A DNA stretch of 64,000 nt from Liolophura sinensis (lineage: Eukaryota > Mollusca > Polyplacophora > Chitonida > Chitonidae), in NCBI RefSeq assembly GCF_032854445.1, contig NC_088299.1:14131608-14195607 (forward strand), given 5' to 3'. The notes below the pieces were generated by a model. It was not told the DNA's origin. It saw only the letters and a program-made list of their open reading frames with translations, and made no database searches. Each line of letters opens with the position of its first letter. Positions within the stretch are counted from its first letter, which is position 1. Positions 1-11,716 of this stretch are shown here, piece after piece. Both the position numbers and the translations under genes were made by a program.

Positions 1-420
1 CACAGCTGTAGGTCAATCAATAGAGAGTTGAAAATGTCATGAATTATGGAAGCTGGTTGTTGGCCAAGCACCAGAGCTTTGACTGGAAATGGCCTTGTAA
101 TACGATCCTGGGCTTATGGCCGTCAGGCGTCGCGTATGTAACTTTACAGACTTCTGACTAGCTTGGACTCATCTGTTCATATGTTTGAGAGGTATGTAGC
201 TTGCTTGCTGTAGTTTTGTCTGGGATGGGATAACTCTCGATGGGCGTTTGGGTAAAACTGAGGTGTGTATCGGGTTGGAAATGATGATTAAGTTGAGGCG
301 GGGTTTCCAACTGCATGTAAGCTGGTTTAACGGTGGGGTCAGATTATTTTTGGTGGGTGAATAGTTACGGAAGTTAGGTGTTCTTCGCAGTGGGGTCAGA
401 GGTTTTGTTCAAGTTAGATG
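1..420. other. Non-coding lead-in to the minisatellite
   Basis: No credible reading frame was found. From about 230 the sequence becomes G/T-rich and grades into degenerate versions of the array that follows. The same sequence occurs at 11717-12136. Confidence 0.5.
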
Positions 421-1980
421 GGATTAAGGGTGTGGTCTAAGATCATGCTGAATTTAGGTGAGTTTAGGGATGGGGTCTGAAGTTATGTTGGTTTGGTGCA
501 TTTAGAGGTGGGGTCTAAGGTTATGCTGAATTTAGGTGAGTTTTGGGATGGTGTCTGAAGTTATGTTGGTTTGGTGCGTTTAGAGGTGGGGTCTAAGGTT
601 ATGCTGGATTTAGGTGAGTTTAGGGATGGGGTCTGAAGTTATGTTGGTTTGGTGCATTTAGAGGTGGGGTCTAAGGTTATGCTGAATTTAGGTGAGTTTA
701 GGGACGGGGTCTGAAGTTATGTTGGTTTGGTGCGTTTAGAGGTGGGGTCTAAGGTTATGGTGAAGTTAGGTGAGTTTAGGGATGGGGTCTGAAGTTATGT
801 TGGTTTGGTGCGTTTAGAGGTGGGGTCTAAGATCATGCTGAATTTAGGTGAGTTTAGGGATGGGGTCTGAAGTTATGTTGGTTTGGTGCGTTTAGACGTG
901 GGGTCTAAGGTTATGGTGAAGTTAGGTGAGTTTAGGGATGGTGTCTGAAGTTATGTTGGTTTGGTGCGTTTAGACGTGGGGTCTAAGGTTATGGTGAAGT
1001 TAGGTGAGTTTAGGGATGGGGTCTGAAGTTATGTTGGTTTGGTGCGTTTAGACGTGGGGTCTAAGGTTATGGTGAAGTTAGGTGAGTTTAGGGATGGTGT
1101 CTGAAGTTATGTTGGTTTGGTGCGTTTAGACGTGGGGTCTAAGGTTATGCTGAATTTAGGTGAGTTTAGGGATGGGGTCTGAAGTTATGTTGGTTTGGTG
1201 CGTTTAGACGTGGGGTCTAAGATCATGCTGAATTTAGGTGAGTTTAGGGATGGGGTCTGAAGTTATGTTGGTTTGGTGCATTTAGAGGTGGGATCTAAGG
1301 TTATGCTGAATTTAGGTGAGTTTTGGGATGGTGTCTGAAGTTATGCTGGTTTGGTGCGTTTAGAGGTGGGGTCTAAGGTTATGCTGGATTTAGGTGAGTT
1401 TAGGGATGGGGTCTGAAGTTATGTTGGTTTGGTGCATTTAGAGGTGGGGTCTAAGGTTATGCTGAATTTAGGTGAGTTTAGGGATGGTGTCTGAAGTTAT
1501 GTTGGTTTGGTGCGTTTAGACGTGGGGTCTAAGGTTATGGTGAAGTTAGGTGAGTTTAGGGATGGGGTCTGAAGTTATGTTGGTTTGGTGCGTTTAGACG
1601 TGGGGTCTAAGGTTATGGTGAAGTTAGGTGAGTTTAGGGATGGGGTCTGAAGTTATGTTGGTTTGGTGCGTTTAGACGTGGGGTCTAAGGTTATGGTGAA
1701 GTTAGGTGAGTTTAGGGATGGGGTCTGAAGTTATGTTGGTTTGGTGCATTTAGACGTGGGGTCTAAGGTTATGCTGAATTTAGGTGAGTTTTGGGATGGG
1801 GTCTGAAGTTATGTTGGTTTGGTGCGTTTAGACGTGGGGTCTAAGGTTATGGTGAATTTAGGTGAGTTTTGGGATGGTGTCTGAAGTTATGTTGGTTTGG
1901 TGCGTTTAGAGGTGGGGTCTAAGGTTATGGTGAAGTTAGGTGGGTTTAGGGATGGTGTCTGAAGTTATTAGGTGTTGGAA
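421..1980 (+). repeat. 78-bp G-rich minisatellite, copy A
   Basis: There are about 20 tandem units of 78 bp. Each unit is two related halves: a 38-bp half starting GGGGTCTGAAGTTATG and a 40-bp half starting GGGGTCTAAGGTTATG. The second half contains GTTTAGGGATGGGG. Variants (GTTTTGGGATGGTG; GAGGT or GACGT; GCTGAATTT, GGTGAAGTT or GATCATGCTG) recur in patterns that suggest block-wise expansion. The + strand is very poor in C. Confidence 0.95.
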
Positions 1981-1989
1981 TGGCTACAT

Positions 1990-3260
1990 AAGTTAGATGG
2001 GTTTATGGGCGTTTGGGGTTATGTTGGTGTTGGAATGATTATGAAGGTTAGGTGGTTTCAAGGATGGTGTGTGAGGTTATTAGAAGTTGGAATGGTTACA
2101 TAAGTTAAATGGGTTTGTAGGCGTTTTTGGTTTGGGTGATTATGGAAGTTAGGTGGGTTCAGGGTGCGGCCTTAGGATATGTTGTGTTCAAAGGGTTATG
2201 GAAGTTAGGTGGGTTTACGGTGGGCCTGAGGATATGTTGATGTTGGAATGGTTATGGAAGTTAGGTGGATTTAAGGTGGGGCTGAGGACATGTTGTGTTG
2301 GAATGGTTATGAATGTTATGTGGGTATGGGACCGGGCCTGAGGATATGTTGATGTTGGAATGATTATGGAAGTTAGGTGGGTTTAGGACGGGCCTAAGGA
2401 TATGTTGATGTTGGAATAAATGTGGAAGTTAGGTGGTTTTAGATTGGGGCCTGAGGATATGGTGATTTTGGAATGGTTATGAAAGTTAGGTGGGTTTAGG
2501 GCGTGGCCTGAGGATATGTTGACGTTTGAATGATTCTGGAAGTTAGGTGGTTTTAGGGTGCGCCTTGAGGATACGTTGTGCTGGAATGATTATGGAAGTT
2601 GGGTGGGTTTAGGATGGGGCCTCAGGATATGTTGTGTTGAAATGGTTATGGAAGTTAGATGGTTTTTGGGGTGCGGCTTGAGGATATGTTGTGCTGGAAT
2701 GATTATGGAAGTAAGGTGGGTTTAAGATGGGGCCTCAGGATATTTTGTGTTGGAATGGTTATGAAAGTTAGATGAGTTTGGGACGGATCATGAGGATATG
2801 TTGTATTGCAATGATTATGGACGTTGGGTGGTTTTAGAGTGGGGCCTGAGGATATGTTGTGCTGAAATGATTATGGAAGTTGGGTGGGTTTGGGACCGGG
2901 CCTGAGGATATGTTGTGTTGGAGTGATTATGGAAGTTGGGTGGGTTTGGGACCGGGCCTGAAGATATGTTGTGTTGGAATGATTATGGAAGTAAGGCGGT
3001 TTAGGACGGGCCCTGAGGATATGTTGTGTTGGAATGATTATGGAAGTTAGTTGGGTTTAGGACCAGGCCTGAAAATTGGAAATGATTATGGACGTTAGGT
3101 GGTTTCAGGGTGCGGCTCGAGGATATGTTGTGTTGGAATAATTATGGAAGTTAGGTGGGTTTAGGGTGGGGTCTGAGAATATGTTGTGTTGGAATGGTTA
3201 TAGAAGTTAGGTGGGTTTAGGAAAGGGCCTGAGGATATGTTGTGTTGGAATGATTATGGA
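1990..3260 (+). repeat. 55-bp G-rich minisatellite, copy A
   Basis: Degenerate tandem units of about 55 bp. The consensus contains GGAATGATTATGGAAGTTAG, then GTGGGTTTAGGACGGGCCTG and AGGATATGTTGTGTT. The array abuts the 78-bp array and shares its strand skew and its GTTTAGG core. The reading frame across 2153-2341 is a by-product of this repeat. Confidence 0.9.
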
Positions 3261-3463
3261 AGCTAAATGGGGTTATACAGGTTCTGACGTTATATTGCTG
3301 TTGGAATGATCATGGAAGCTAGATAGATTTAGAAGGAGTCGTGAGATTAAGTTGGTTTTGCTGTGCTACATACATTTAGGGTGTTATTGTCGAATTGTTT
3401 TGGAAGTTCGGTTGGTTAAGGGTTGGAGTCTGACGCATGAATGAACGGAATGAACTTAGGTAG

Positions 3464-3605
3464 GTTTAGGGATGGGGACTATATTAGGTAGTTTTAGGGA
3501 TGGGGCTTATATTAGGTAGATTTAGGGATGGGCCTATATTAGGTAGTTTTAGGGATGGGGCCTATATTAGGTAGTTTTAGGGATGGGGCCTGTTATACTG
3601 GTGAT
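3464..3605 (+). repeat. 28-bp minisatellite, copy A
   Basis: About five units of 28 bp with consensus ATTAGGTAGTTTTAGGGATG followed by GGGCCTAT. It is the third array in a row to carry TTTAGGGATGGGG. It ends about 240 bp before the lectin start codon. Confidence 0.9.
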
Positions 3606-3844
3606 GGGAGAATTATTGAAGTTACGTGGGTCTAGCTGTTGGACTGTCAATTCAGTTAACTTCACCTGAAACCTGTGATATTTCATTAAGAATTTGATTC
3701 ATCAAATCAAGTGGTGTGCTGAAGATATTATGATATACCATAAGGTCAAATGCTCTCAATTTAATTTTGATATTGAAATGACCATGTGATATTTTATTCA
3801 ACAGGGGTATTACACCATATGAAGTTTGGCCTTGTTCAATTACC

Positions 3845-6419
3845 ATGATGATACTTGACACTTACCATTACTTGATGATATTTCTGGCGACCTGTTCCGG
3901 CATTGTTTGCTCTGGTGAGTACGTGAATGAGCGGCTACCCTATTGCCAAGGGTTATCATTGTATCCCACGGCCTACAATTGCGAACATTACCGTCGTGTT
4001 CCCATCGTCTTTAACTATGTAAATTATCATCATATAACGTCGCACGTATATGTGGATGTTTTCACCATATAAGGTTGCATGTAACTATCATATTACCTTT
4101 ACCCTTGATATTAACATGGTAATGTATATTTGTATTGTTGGATATAATCAGGATAGTACCTTCCATTGGGTTTTATCAGGTTAGTGCTTTCCTGCGGATG
4201 AGCATGGGTTCCTTCCGGACTCTATCCAGTTTCCTCCCACCATATTGCTGGCCGCCGTCATATAAGTGAAATAAAAGTAAAGTATGGCGTAAAACAACAA
4301 ATAAATAAATAAATAAATCTTGCCAAATGCATCCTCTAGAAGTCAACTAACTGACGATGTTTCCATCGGCCAGATACACCCCCGCCATCAATATAACAGT
4401 ATCACTCTTGTACCATTTTATGCTCTGTACGCACTGGTATTGTGTTTCCTGGCAGTATGAGATGTTGATATCATGATATAGCCCGACTTGTGAGTAATAC
4501 CAACCTCTACAATGATAACAAGTTTTGGCACCGCTCAGTCAAGCGGTTTATCAGTCAATCATCCTATTAGTCACTACTATTATTCCTTTGTTTTACAGCT
4601 CGTTACTACTTTGCCTGCCCACCAGAGGCCACATATTTCCAAGGACTGTGTTATCAGCTTCATTCTCGTCCTGTGACGTTCCAGGAAGCCATTGATTACT
4701 GCTATTACCGTGAAGCTTCTGTGTTTACTTTAGCCTTTATACCTCATCTAAACGCAGGCCAGGTGTCGATCAGTATAGGCCTAAATAATACGTCGTGTTA
4801 CTGGATGCATACTGAAGTCTATGAAGATGGTAAGTATTGGGCTACTTAACCCGCTCAAACATGTAAGGATTTGTGCCCGGTTGTTCAAAAGTGGTTTACA
4901 AGTTAAACCAGGGTTAAATGTTGACACTAAAATGTACAAGGCTTGAGCACGGAATAAAGTCAATACCGGGCTTATTCTCTTTTGTACAACTGAGCCCTGT
5001 GCCATGGGGTTTTCGAGTTCAGAAGTAATCGAGGAGAACCGCCTTCCGTGGTAAGGCGACCCCTGTAGGGTTAACCAGTGAAATTTAACATGGGCTAACA
5101 TTTAACATTGGGATATTTTCGCAGTTTTCTATATATGCTAGCTAGCTAGGTAGTTTATCTAGATGTTAATCAGTAAAGTTAGTTGATCGGTTGACACAGA
5201 AATAATTTTCTTCGCTAACAAGGGATTTTCTGTGTAAGCCGATCAACTAACTTTGCTGATAAACAGCTTGATAATCCGGCTTTATAGCAAGTGTATGTAG
5301 AAAACTGCCCAAAAAATTCATATGAAATTCGATGGCTCTAATAAGCCACCGTAATGGGCCACGATATATACAACAATTAATGGCAACTTTCTAAACATGC
5401 ACTCACGTTGATAATCTGATCCCTGTTTCCAAGTGCCCGTGTGTGTTGCAATGTGTAACAACATCAGAATTGGGGAAACAGTTTAATGTTGAACCGCTCT
5501 ATGAGATCGCGACTTCAGAACCGCGTAAATCGTTAGAACCAGTTATGGCGGTTCTCTGCAACTGTAATTATTCAGCCGTGCAGTAGAATCATCTGGGTCA
5601 TGCAAGTACTGGCCCATTGTCTATGAACTACCAGCGTATGTAAATATCTCTCTTTCCTCCAGAATCCCCACGGATATGCATACATTAGGTCGTTCAAAAT
5701 CAAACTTCATGTGTATGTGTTGATCGTGTCTACATCTCCGAGAACTTGTATGCTCGTTCTATAGAACCACTCGAATAAAATATAAGTACGGACTCTGTGA
5801 TATGTAAGCACTGGCACTTGGGACATGTGATGATCACAAACTTCAGGGCAAAGAGTGGGAAAAATCATTCAAAAAATGATTTCCATCATATTTTTCTAGA
5901 AAAGAATATTACTTTTTTTATTTGGTGGGTATTTGAGACTACCATCTGGTACATGGAAGTCTAATCAATCTAATTTATTTGTGTTCAGTTTGGTGCCACA
6001 TCCGAATTTTTATACTATTTTAACATGTTCATCATATTTTCATTATTCAAATTTAACGCATGTGTTTGAATATCAGTAACAGATTTAAATTCACATCAAT
6101 TTATATCACATCGTCACTTAAAACATTATGTAAAGATCACCAAGAGACTGTCCCAAATATCAACACCACTTTTATTTGATACATGTTCATGACGACTTCA
6201 GCAGAAGAATTTTTCTCCCAATGTTATTTTGTTAGGTCCCGTTTAAGCGTTTTAAGCGTAAACATTCTTTTTGCCTTGTTGTAGATAAAATTCACCCTGA
6301 TTTCCATGGACTGATTGGGACAGAGGAGATGTGTATAGCGATCTGTGGATCAGTAGACACTTGGATACGCTATCAGTATGTGTGCCGACAAAAGCTGCCT
6401 TTTGTCTGCCAGTTTACCA
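3845..6419 (+). CDS. Secreted C-type-lectin-like gene, copy A, 3' end missing
   Basis: Three coding exons are visible: 3845-3914, 4599-4829 and 6285-6419. All have GT/AG borders and all introns are phase 1, so the frame is continuous. Exon 1 encodes a signal peptide (MMILDTYHYLMIFLATCSG start, cleavage near residue 23). Exons 2 and 3 encode a CTLD: residues 30-144 with paired cysteines, a TFQEA-YC helix, SIGL in place of the usual WIGL, and a terminal W-x6-C-x5-FVCQF signature. The calcium and sugar motifs EPN/QPD and WND are absent, so carbohydrate binding cannot be assumed. The fourth exon, known from copy B, is not found because the sequence enters an assembly gap and then differs. Residue 113 is Thr here and Ile in copy B. 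ATG 3845 was chosen; 3848 is an alternative. Confidence 0.72.
4175..4319 (+). mobile_element. SINE tail (family 2) in lectin intron 1, copy A
   Basis: 5'-truncated SINE: TCCAGTTTCCTCCCACCATA, then TGCTGGCCGCCGTCATATAAGTG, ending GTATGGCGTAAAAC and (AAAT)n. The same element is at 16103-16247, so it was inserted before the locus was copied. Confidence 0.85.
5165..5264. repeat. Imperfect 38-bp inverted repeat (MITE-like), copy A
   Basis: Arms 5165-5202 and 5227-5264 are complementary with about five mismatches around the core AAAGTTAGTTGATCGG, with a 24-bp loop. It lies in lectin intron 2 and is repeated at 17093-17192. It could be a short MITE or a foldback sequence. No target-site duplication was established. 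Confidence 0.7.
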
Positions 6420-6903
6420 GTGAGTCGGCATATTACATCTCTTTTTATCTAATTCATAAAAAAAACTGTGTCTCATTTATGATACATTCTTAGGCAAGGC
6501 TTAAAACATCAATTAAGTGGAATAAACACATTTATAAATTTTCACCGCCTCATGAAGAAAGACCTGTATGCAGATTTCAGTTCTGTGGTGTTCATAATAA
6601 AATAACGAAAGATTATGTCTAATTTATACTGCATTCTTTAGTATAGCACAAAACTCCAAGTAAATAAATAAATAAATGAATAAATCGCTGTATTTTGGCG
6701 AATAAAAAACTAATACACATAATTTACTACAGAAAAATCCCACAGTATCAATTTGCAGATTTAGACCGCCATTTTTCTGTAACAAATCTGCTTTTCATCA
6801 AACTTTGTGAAACCATATGCTTTGCTATGTGCCTTTTAGAACATTTATATTGGAAGAAAAACATCAGGAAAACCCATCGTCGTGAAAAACAAGAAAAGTT
6901 TAG

Positions 6904-7160
6904 AGGTGAGATTTAATAACGAGACAGCGAGACAGCGAGACAGGGAGATAGCAGTGACGTACATGTAGCGAGAGAGGGAAACAACAGTGAGGTACATGTA
7001 GCAAGGCAGCAGGACAGGGAGATAGCAGTGACGTACGTGTAGCGAGAGAGGGAGATAGCGAGACAGCGAAATCGCAATGAGGTATATGTAGCGAGACACC
7101 GAGGCAGGGAGATAGCAATGAGGTGAATGTAGCCAGACAGCGAAGCAGGCAAATAGCCGT
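6904..7160. repeat. 74-bp minisatellite, contracted copy
   Basis: About two degenerate units built around GAGATAGCAGTGACGTAC and AACAGTGAGGTACATGTAGC, in the intron after lectin exon 3. The counterpart in copy B (18838-19450) has about five more units. Minus-strand frames here are produced by the repeat. Confidence 0.88.
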
Positions 7161-7188
7161 AAGGTGGCTAGGCATGGGCAGATATTGA

Positions 7189-7545
7189 GTGAGTGCTTGG
7201 GGTTTAACGTCGTACTCAACAATTTTTCAGTCATATGACGACGAAGGAATCATTAGGGTGCATGTACGTGTTATGTGCCTCCTTGTTGCAGGACGGATTT
7301 CCACCGCTCTTTTATTTAGTGCTGCATCACTGAGACGACTTACCGAAGGCAAGTAAGTCGCCCCGCCCGAGCCATTATACTGATACGGGTCAACCAGTCG
7401 TTGCACTATCCCCTTCATGCTGAACGCCAAGCGAGGAAGTTACAACTTCCTCTTTAAAGTCTTAGGTGTGACTCGATCAAGGATTGATCCTGGATCTACC
7501 GGTCCCGAAGCGGACGCTCTACCAACTGTGCTATCCGGGCCGGTG
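7189..7545 (-). mobile_element. Full-length tRNA-derived SINE (family 1), copy A only
   Basis: On the minus strand it begins with a tRNA-like head (GGATAGCACAGTTGGTAGAG as A box, GGTAGATCCAGGATCAATCC at the B-box position). It continues through a conserved body and ends CGTTAAACCCCAAGCACTCA. It is flanked by a perfect 13-bp target-site duplication, GGGCAGATATTGA at 7176-7188 and 7546-7558. The orthologous site in copy B (about 19478-19500) has no SINE, so the insertion is recent. It is almost identical to the element at 8841-9198. Confidence 0.92.
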
Positions 7546-7774
7546 GGGCAGATATTGAAGCAGCGGGCCCCAGTCTTGTCGATATGTCGATATGACAACA
7601 TTGACTGATTATAAGGTCAGATGAATTCTATTCTAATCTGAAGCGAAAATCCGGTATTTTATATCGTCACGCTAAAACTGAAATGCTGCCATGCTAATAT
7701 ATCTTTTTCATTTATTCTCTCCATCTGTTAAATTGCTTATTTTGTGTTTATTACGATGGTGAGGAAAATGTTAT

Positions 7775-7974
7775 NNNNNNNNNNNNNNNNNNNNNNNNNN
7801 NNNNNNNNNNNNNNNNNNNNNNNNNNNNNNNNNNNNNNNNNNNNNNNNNNNNNNNNNNNNNNNNNNNNNNNNNNNNNNNNNNNNNNNNNNNNNNNNNNNN
7901 NNNNNNNNNNNNNNNNNNNNNNNNNNNNNNNNNNNNNNNNNNNNNNNNNNNNNNNNNNNNNNNNNNNNNNNNNN
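7775..7974. other. Assembly gap (200 Ns)
   Basis: A run of exactly 200 N. The left flank is the duplicated block, which breaks off at GAGGAAAATGTTAT; the right flank is unrelated to what follows the same point in copy B (19713 on). The round length suggests a placeholder of unknown true size. Confidence 0.98.
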
Positions 7975-8827
7975 TGGACTATGGACACCCGATTTATATT
8001 ATACATCCTATTCTTCGTAGAGCTGATTTATATAGCAGACACGAAACCTACATTTTATACACGAGGCATATCCACAACACATGAGAACATCTTCTCTGAG
8101 CATTTGTTTTTGTATCACGGAAACAAATACTTACCCAAACAGGTCTGTGTTAGTATTTCTGTCCAGTGCCGACGTGAGAAGGGCCGATTGTCGTTGTCTG
8201 GCTGCTTCCTGGTTTGATTGGGCTGTATAAACCCCTGATGTCCTGACGGTCGCCTTCTATGCTATCGCTTTCTGGATGACACATGGATGAGCAAGTGCAG
8301 AAAGTTCGAGTTGTGATGTCATTAACTGGCTGGAAACGAGGGCGTGTCCATCTGCATGACCACCCCATGCCCTGTGAGCAAAGGGAAGTAATCGATAAAT
8401 AGGGGCGTATTAGTTCATCAGCGAAGCAATGGAGCGATTGGTATTTCAGAAAATCGAAAGCGTCGTGATTATATCAAGCAATCAAGGTTATTTTTATACT
8501 TCGAGAACGCACATATTTTCCCTGTGATGTCACGCAGTCACCGTTTTGTCAATTTGTTGTAGACTGAAGTGAACTGTAGGGTACGAATGAGGCGAGGATG
8601 TTCCCGGTTTCTCTACTATTGCGTATTCCACTGCAAAATGAGAGAATTCCGTATTAATGCTTGATTTATGGTTATAAATCACTTCAGACCAAAACGACTG
8701 TGCCCTGTTGAGTCTTTCGCCACTCTTGTCCGAAATATAAGCTTTACGCATCGGATATGTTGAACGCCCAAACTATGGTCGATTGGCTGCTAAGGAATGA
8801 GGCCGCCAAAATTTATGGTGCGGTATA
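7975..8827. other. Unassigned sequence after the gap
   Basis: No splice-bounded or family-like reading frame was seen on either strand. The only long open stretches cross the gap or lack any recognisable motif. Confidence 0.4.
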
Positions 8828-8840
8828 TCAATAGAGGTGT

Positions 8841-9198
8841 ACTGGCCCGGATAGCACAGTTGGTAGTCCGCTTCGGGACCGGTAGATCCAGGATCAATCC
8901 TTGATCGAGTCACACCTAAGACTTTAAAAGAGGAAGTTGTAACTTCCTCGCTTGGCCTTCAGCATGAAGGGGATAGTGCAACGACTGGTTGACCCGTATC
9001 AGTATAATGGCTCGAGCGGGACAGCTTACTTGCCTTCGGTAAGTCGTTTCAGTGAAGCAGCACTAAATAAAAGAGCGGTGGAAATCCGTCCTGCAACAAG
9101 GAGGCACATTACACGTACATGCACCCTAATGATTCCTTCGTCGTCATATGACTGAAAAATTGTTGAGTGCGACGTTAAACCCCCAAGCACTCACTCAC
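8841..9198 (+). mobile_element. Full-length tRNA-derived SINE (family 1)
   Basis: Same element as at 7189-7545 but on the + strand. The tRNA-like head is at 8848-8903, followed by the body with AGCAGCACTAAATAAAAGAG and an (ACTC)n tail. It is bounded by a perfect 13-bp target-site duplication, TCAATAGAGGTGT at 8828-8840 and 9199-9211. Two bases are missing in the A-box region compared with the other copy (GGTAGTCCG against GGTAGAGCGTCCG). Confidence 0.93.
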
Positions 9199-9211
9199 TC
9201 AATAGAGGTGT

Positions 9212-11079
9212 GTAATCTAGTAGGATATAACAAAAGATTTAGAGCACAGAAAGTAAAACGAGGGCAGCGACGACATTGTGATAGTTGGCAAATGGTCAGA
9301 CGAATAACCGGTGAAATCCGGCCCCTAGTCAATGTAACTCAGTTAGGGATTTGTTCGAACTACTCACGTAGATGCTTAAACAGTAGCAAATTACATACCC
9401 CCCCTAGAACCATGGCTAAAGCAGAATGAATTAAAAATTCCATTGATGTTAGTTGCACTTCATTAGAAGTCACTGGTCTAGAATTACTCGAGATGCTATG
9501 TTGTCATGATATTTAGTATACATTCAGATTAAACAATGTACACAGACCAGGCCTGCAATTTACTCAAAGAGACAAGATAAGTCCCTGAGCCGTAAGATAG
9601 AAACGGTACACCACATCGCCATCAGTCACCATGGAATTTAAGAGTGAGGGCGGAGGCAGTTTGGAAAATAATTCATATCTGCCGCACGTCACTAACTGTT
9701 CACTTGCATGCGCACTTTTTTCGAAACTCGACAATGCATTCCCTTGGGTGCGCAGTAATTAAATAAAGGGCGTACCGTACAATAAAAATATTGATAAAGC
9801 TATGTTTCGCACCACCTTCGTTTGCCCCAGTTGCTAATATTTCTGCTCCACGCGTGGTACCGCTCTTCTACTGAAACCCGCCATATTGTCATATAGCTTC
9901 ATTTTGGATAGTATTGGAGACTACCATTGTATGCAGATTTCGCTCCGCAGATCCTGCCAGGATGCGGTAAGAATTTACATTTAGTACAGTTCGAACCATA
10001 TAAGTGTGCAGTGATCCGCTCTTAGACATCTGGTTCGCCAGTCAGCTGAATGGACTGACAGGGGAGGTTACTGTTGACATTTACACTACAGAGTTATCTC
10101 ACATGTCCTTCAAAGGATGATTCGGCTTGAGTCTATCAAAATTACCACTGGGACAGTATTTTTACAGTTTTAGAGCCAAGTTCACAACTGGTTTTTTTTT
10201 TATTTGTTTGTTTCTGGATGAATCAGGTAGACAATTTGCACAAGGTTTTCTTGCAATTAAGAATCTCATTTAATATCTCATTTTAATTATACGCCTGACG
10301 GATTAAGGTAACCGCGGGATTCATTCGTTGAAGGTGGAGACAACAAAAAAACGACATGAAGTTCAGATGAAAGAGTGCGAAAAGTTATTCCTAAATGTGG
10401 TCTTCAATATTTTTTTCCGATTTTTCCATAAGGAGATAAAGACACTTGAAAGTAATTTTTATATGGTGGGTATTTGGGACTACTTTTTGGTATTTATAGT
10501 CTTTCTTTAATAATGTCATAAATGAGGATGTGACACAGTTTTAATAAATATTTTTGCACTAGAATTTGTTCTTTTCAGCTAACAAATGTATTAAACCTCG
10601 ATCTGGATCATGTTCATAAATATTATCATAATTTAGGTAAATTTAGCATATGTTTCGATATAAACAAAAAATTTCCTTTCAAATTAATTTATAAGACAAG
10701 CATCACATCCTTATTTAAATTTTCAAATACCCTTTTGTCTTGAAAAAATCCAAAAAATATCAAGGATCATATCAGCAAATAAGTTCTGACTCTTTTTCAT
10801 CTGATTTTGGCATCATTTTTATGTTTTCCTCTCCTTTAATGAAGTTATACCACAAAAGCATGGGAATAAGCGCCAGTCAAATCCGATCTTCTTTATTTTT
10901 CCAGTATAACCCAAATTGTAACCTTTCAGGACATATCAACTTCGCCAATGTCTGATGTCTATATTATTAACATGGTAATAAATTTGTAATACTAATAAAT
11001 AGTTAAATAGTGATTTTGGTTCAATTTCAACCTGCCCACAGTGGCAAAACTTATGTAGAATGCTGCACTGGCTTCGCTG
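9212..11079. other. Unassigned intergenic DNA
   Basis: A/T-rich, with no supported gene. The stretch around 10365-10660 (GGTGGGTATTTGGGACTAC, CATGTTCATAAATATTATCAT, GCATATGTTTCGATAT) loosely resembles 5845-6090 in lectin intron 2. That suggests an old dispersed repeat, but identity is low and I would not name it. Confidence 0.4.
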
Positions 11080-11214
11080 GCATGAGGTTGACGTTGTCAT
11101 CTAAGAGGTGTAACCAATGCCTTGGCATGAGGTTGACGTTGTCATCTAAGAGGTGTAACCAATGCCTTGGCATGAGGTTGACGTTGTCATCTAACAGGTG
11201 TAACCAGTGCCCTG
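11080..11214 (+). repeat. 45-bp tandem repeat, three units
   Basis: Three adjacent 45-bp units starting GCATGAGGTTGACGTTGTCA, at 11080, 11125 and 11170. The third carries several substitutions. Because 45 is a multiple of three, both strands stay open across it. These frames are not credible genes. Confidence 0.92.
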
Positions 11215-11716
11215 GCATTTGTTTTACGAAAGATGTTTGATCACTTTGCAAACAAATTGTTCTTTCCAAAGGCCTTCTAGATACATATTGCAGTAACAAT
11301 TAGCACAAGGTATACTAATAAGTATGGCAAACTAAATAATACATAGAGATAAATGTAAAGCATTAACGATTAAAACGGTTATCATTACAACGTTGTTCGA
11401 CTACAGTTAGGTGAAAGTCATGATGTCTGTAAGCGGCTAAACGATCTATATCCATTTACAGTTAGAATGTAAATTCCAACGGGTTCGGATTTCGCTGATT
11501 ACGTGCAACCATTCGCCAACTACCGCACCGTCGTCGTTTCTCTAGTTTGACTTTGCGCACTGTCTTTTATATTCTATATGTTGTAAGATCTAGAGGGTAA
11601 ACAACCACTGACTTCAATTTCGTCAGCCATGTTTTCTATCACGAATTTTCATACATATGGCACGAACTCACAGCGAAGAGAAAAAACACAAAAAACTTGA
11701 AGGTTTTAGGTATTAA
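11215..11716. other. Unassigned DNA before copy B
   Basis: No gene, repeat or RNA element could be supported here. If the locus is a duplicated haplotype, this should match sequence just left of the window. Confidence 0.4.

Larger units (their letters stand above)
1..7774. repeat. Locus duplication, copy A (lectin locus)
   Basis: This stretch is repeated almost base for base at 11717-19712. Position 1 matches 11717. The offset is 11716 at the left edge, 11928 through the gene body and 11938 at the right end. Copy A begins at the window edge, so its true left boundary cannot be seen, and it ends exactly where the run of Ns begins. Between the copies I see only scattered single-base differences, a few small indels, changes in minisatellite unit number and one SINE present only here. 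That pattern fits either a very recent tandem duplication or two haplotypes scaffolded in series. Confidence 0.93.

Noticed and set aside
421-3605. Interstitial telomere array because of repeated TTTAGGG
   Set aside because: TTTAGGG occurs once per 28-78-bp unit rather than in uninterrupted hexamers or heptamers.
4781-5101. 106-codon minus-strand frame (and its copy at 16709-17029)
   Set aside because: It runs antisense over the end of a lectin exon and intron 2, with no motif; its perfect conservation only reflects the locus duplication.
7737-8217. Frames spanning the N run
   Set aside because: They are open only because Ns are not stops.
7417-9429. Short frames across 7227-7608 and 8952-9429 with identical peptides (MAFSMKGIVQRLVDPYQYNG)
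   Set aside because: The peptide is encoded by the body of the family-1 SINE and appears wherever the SINE does.
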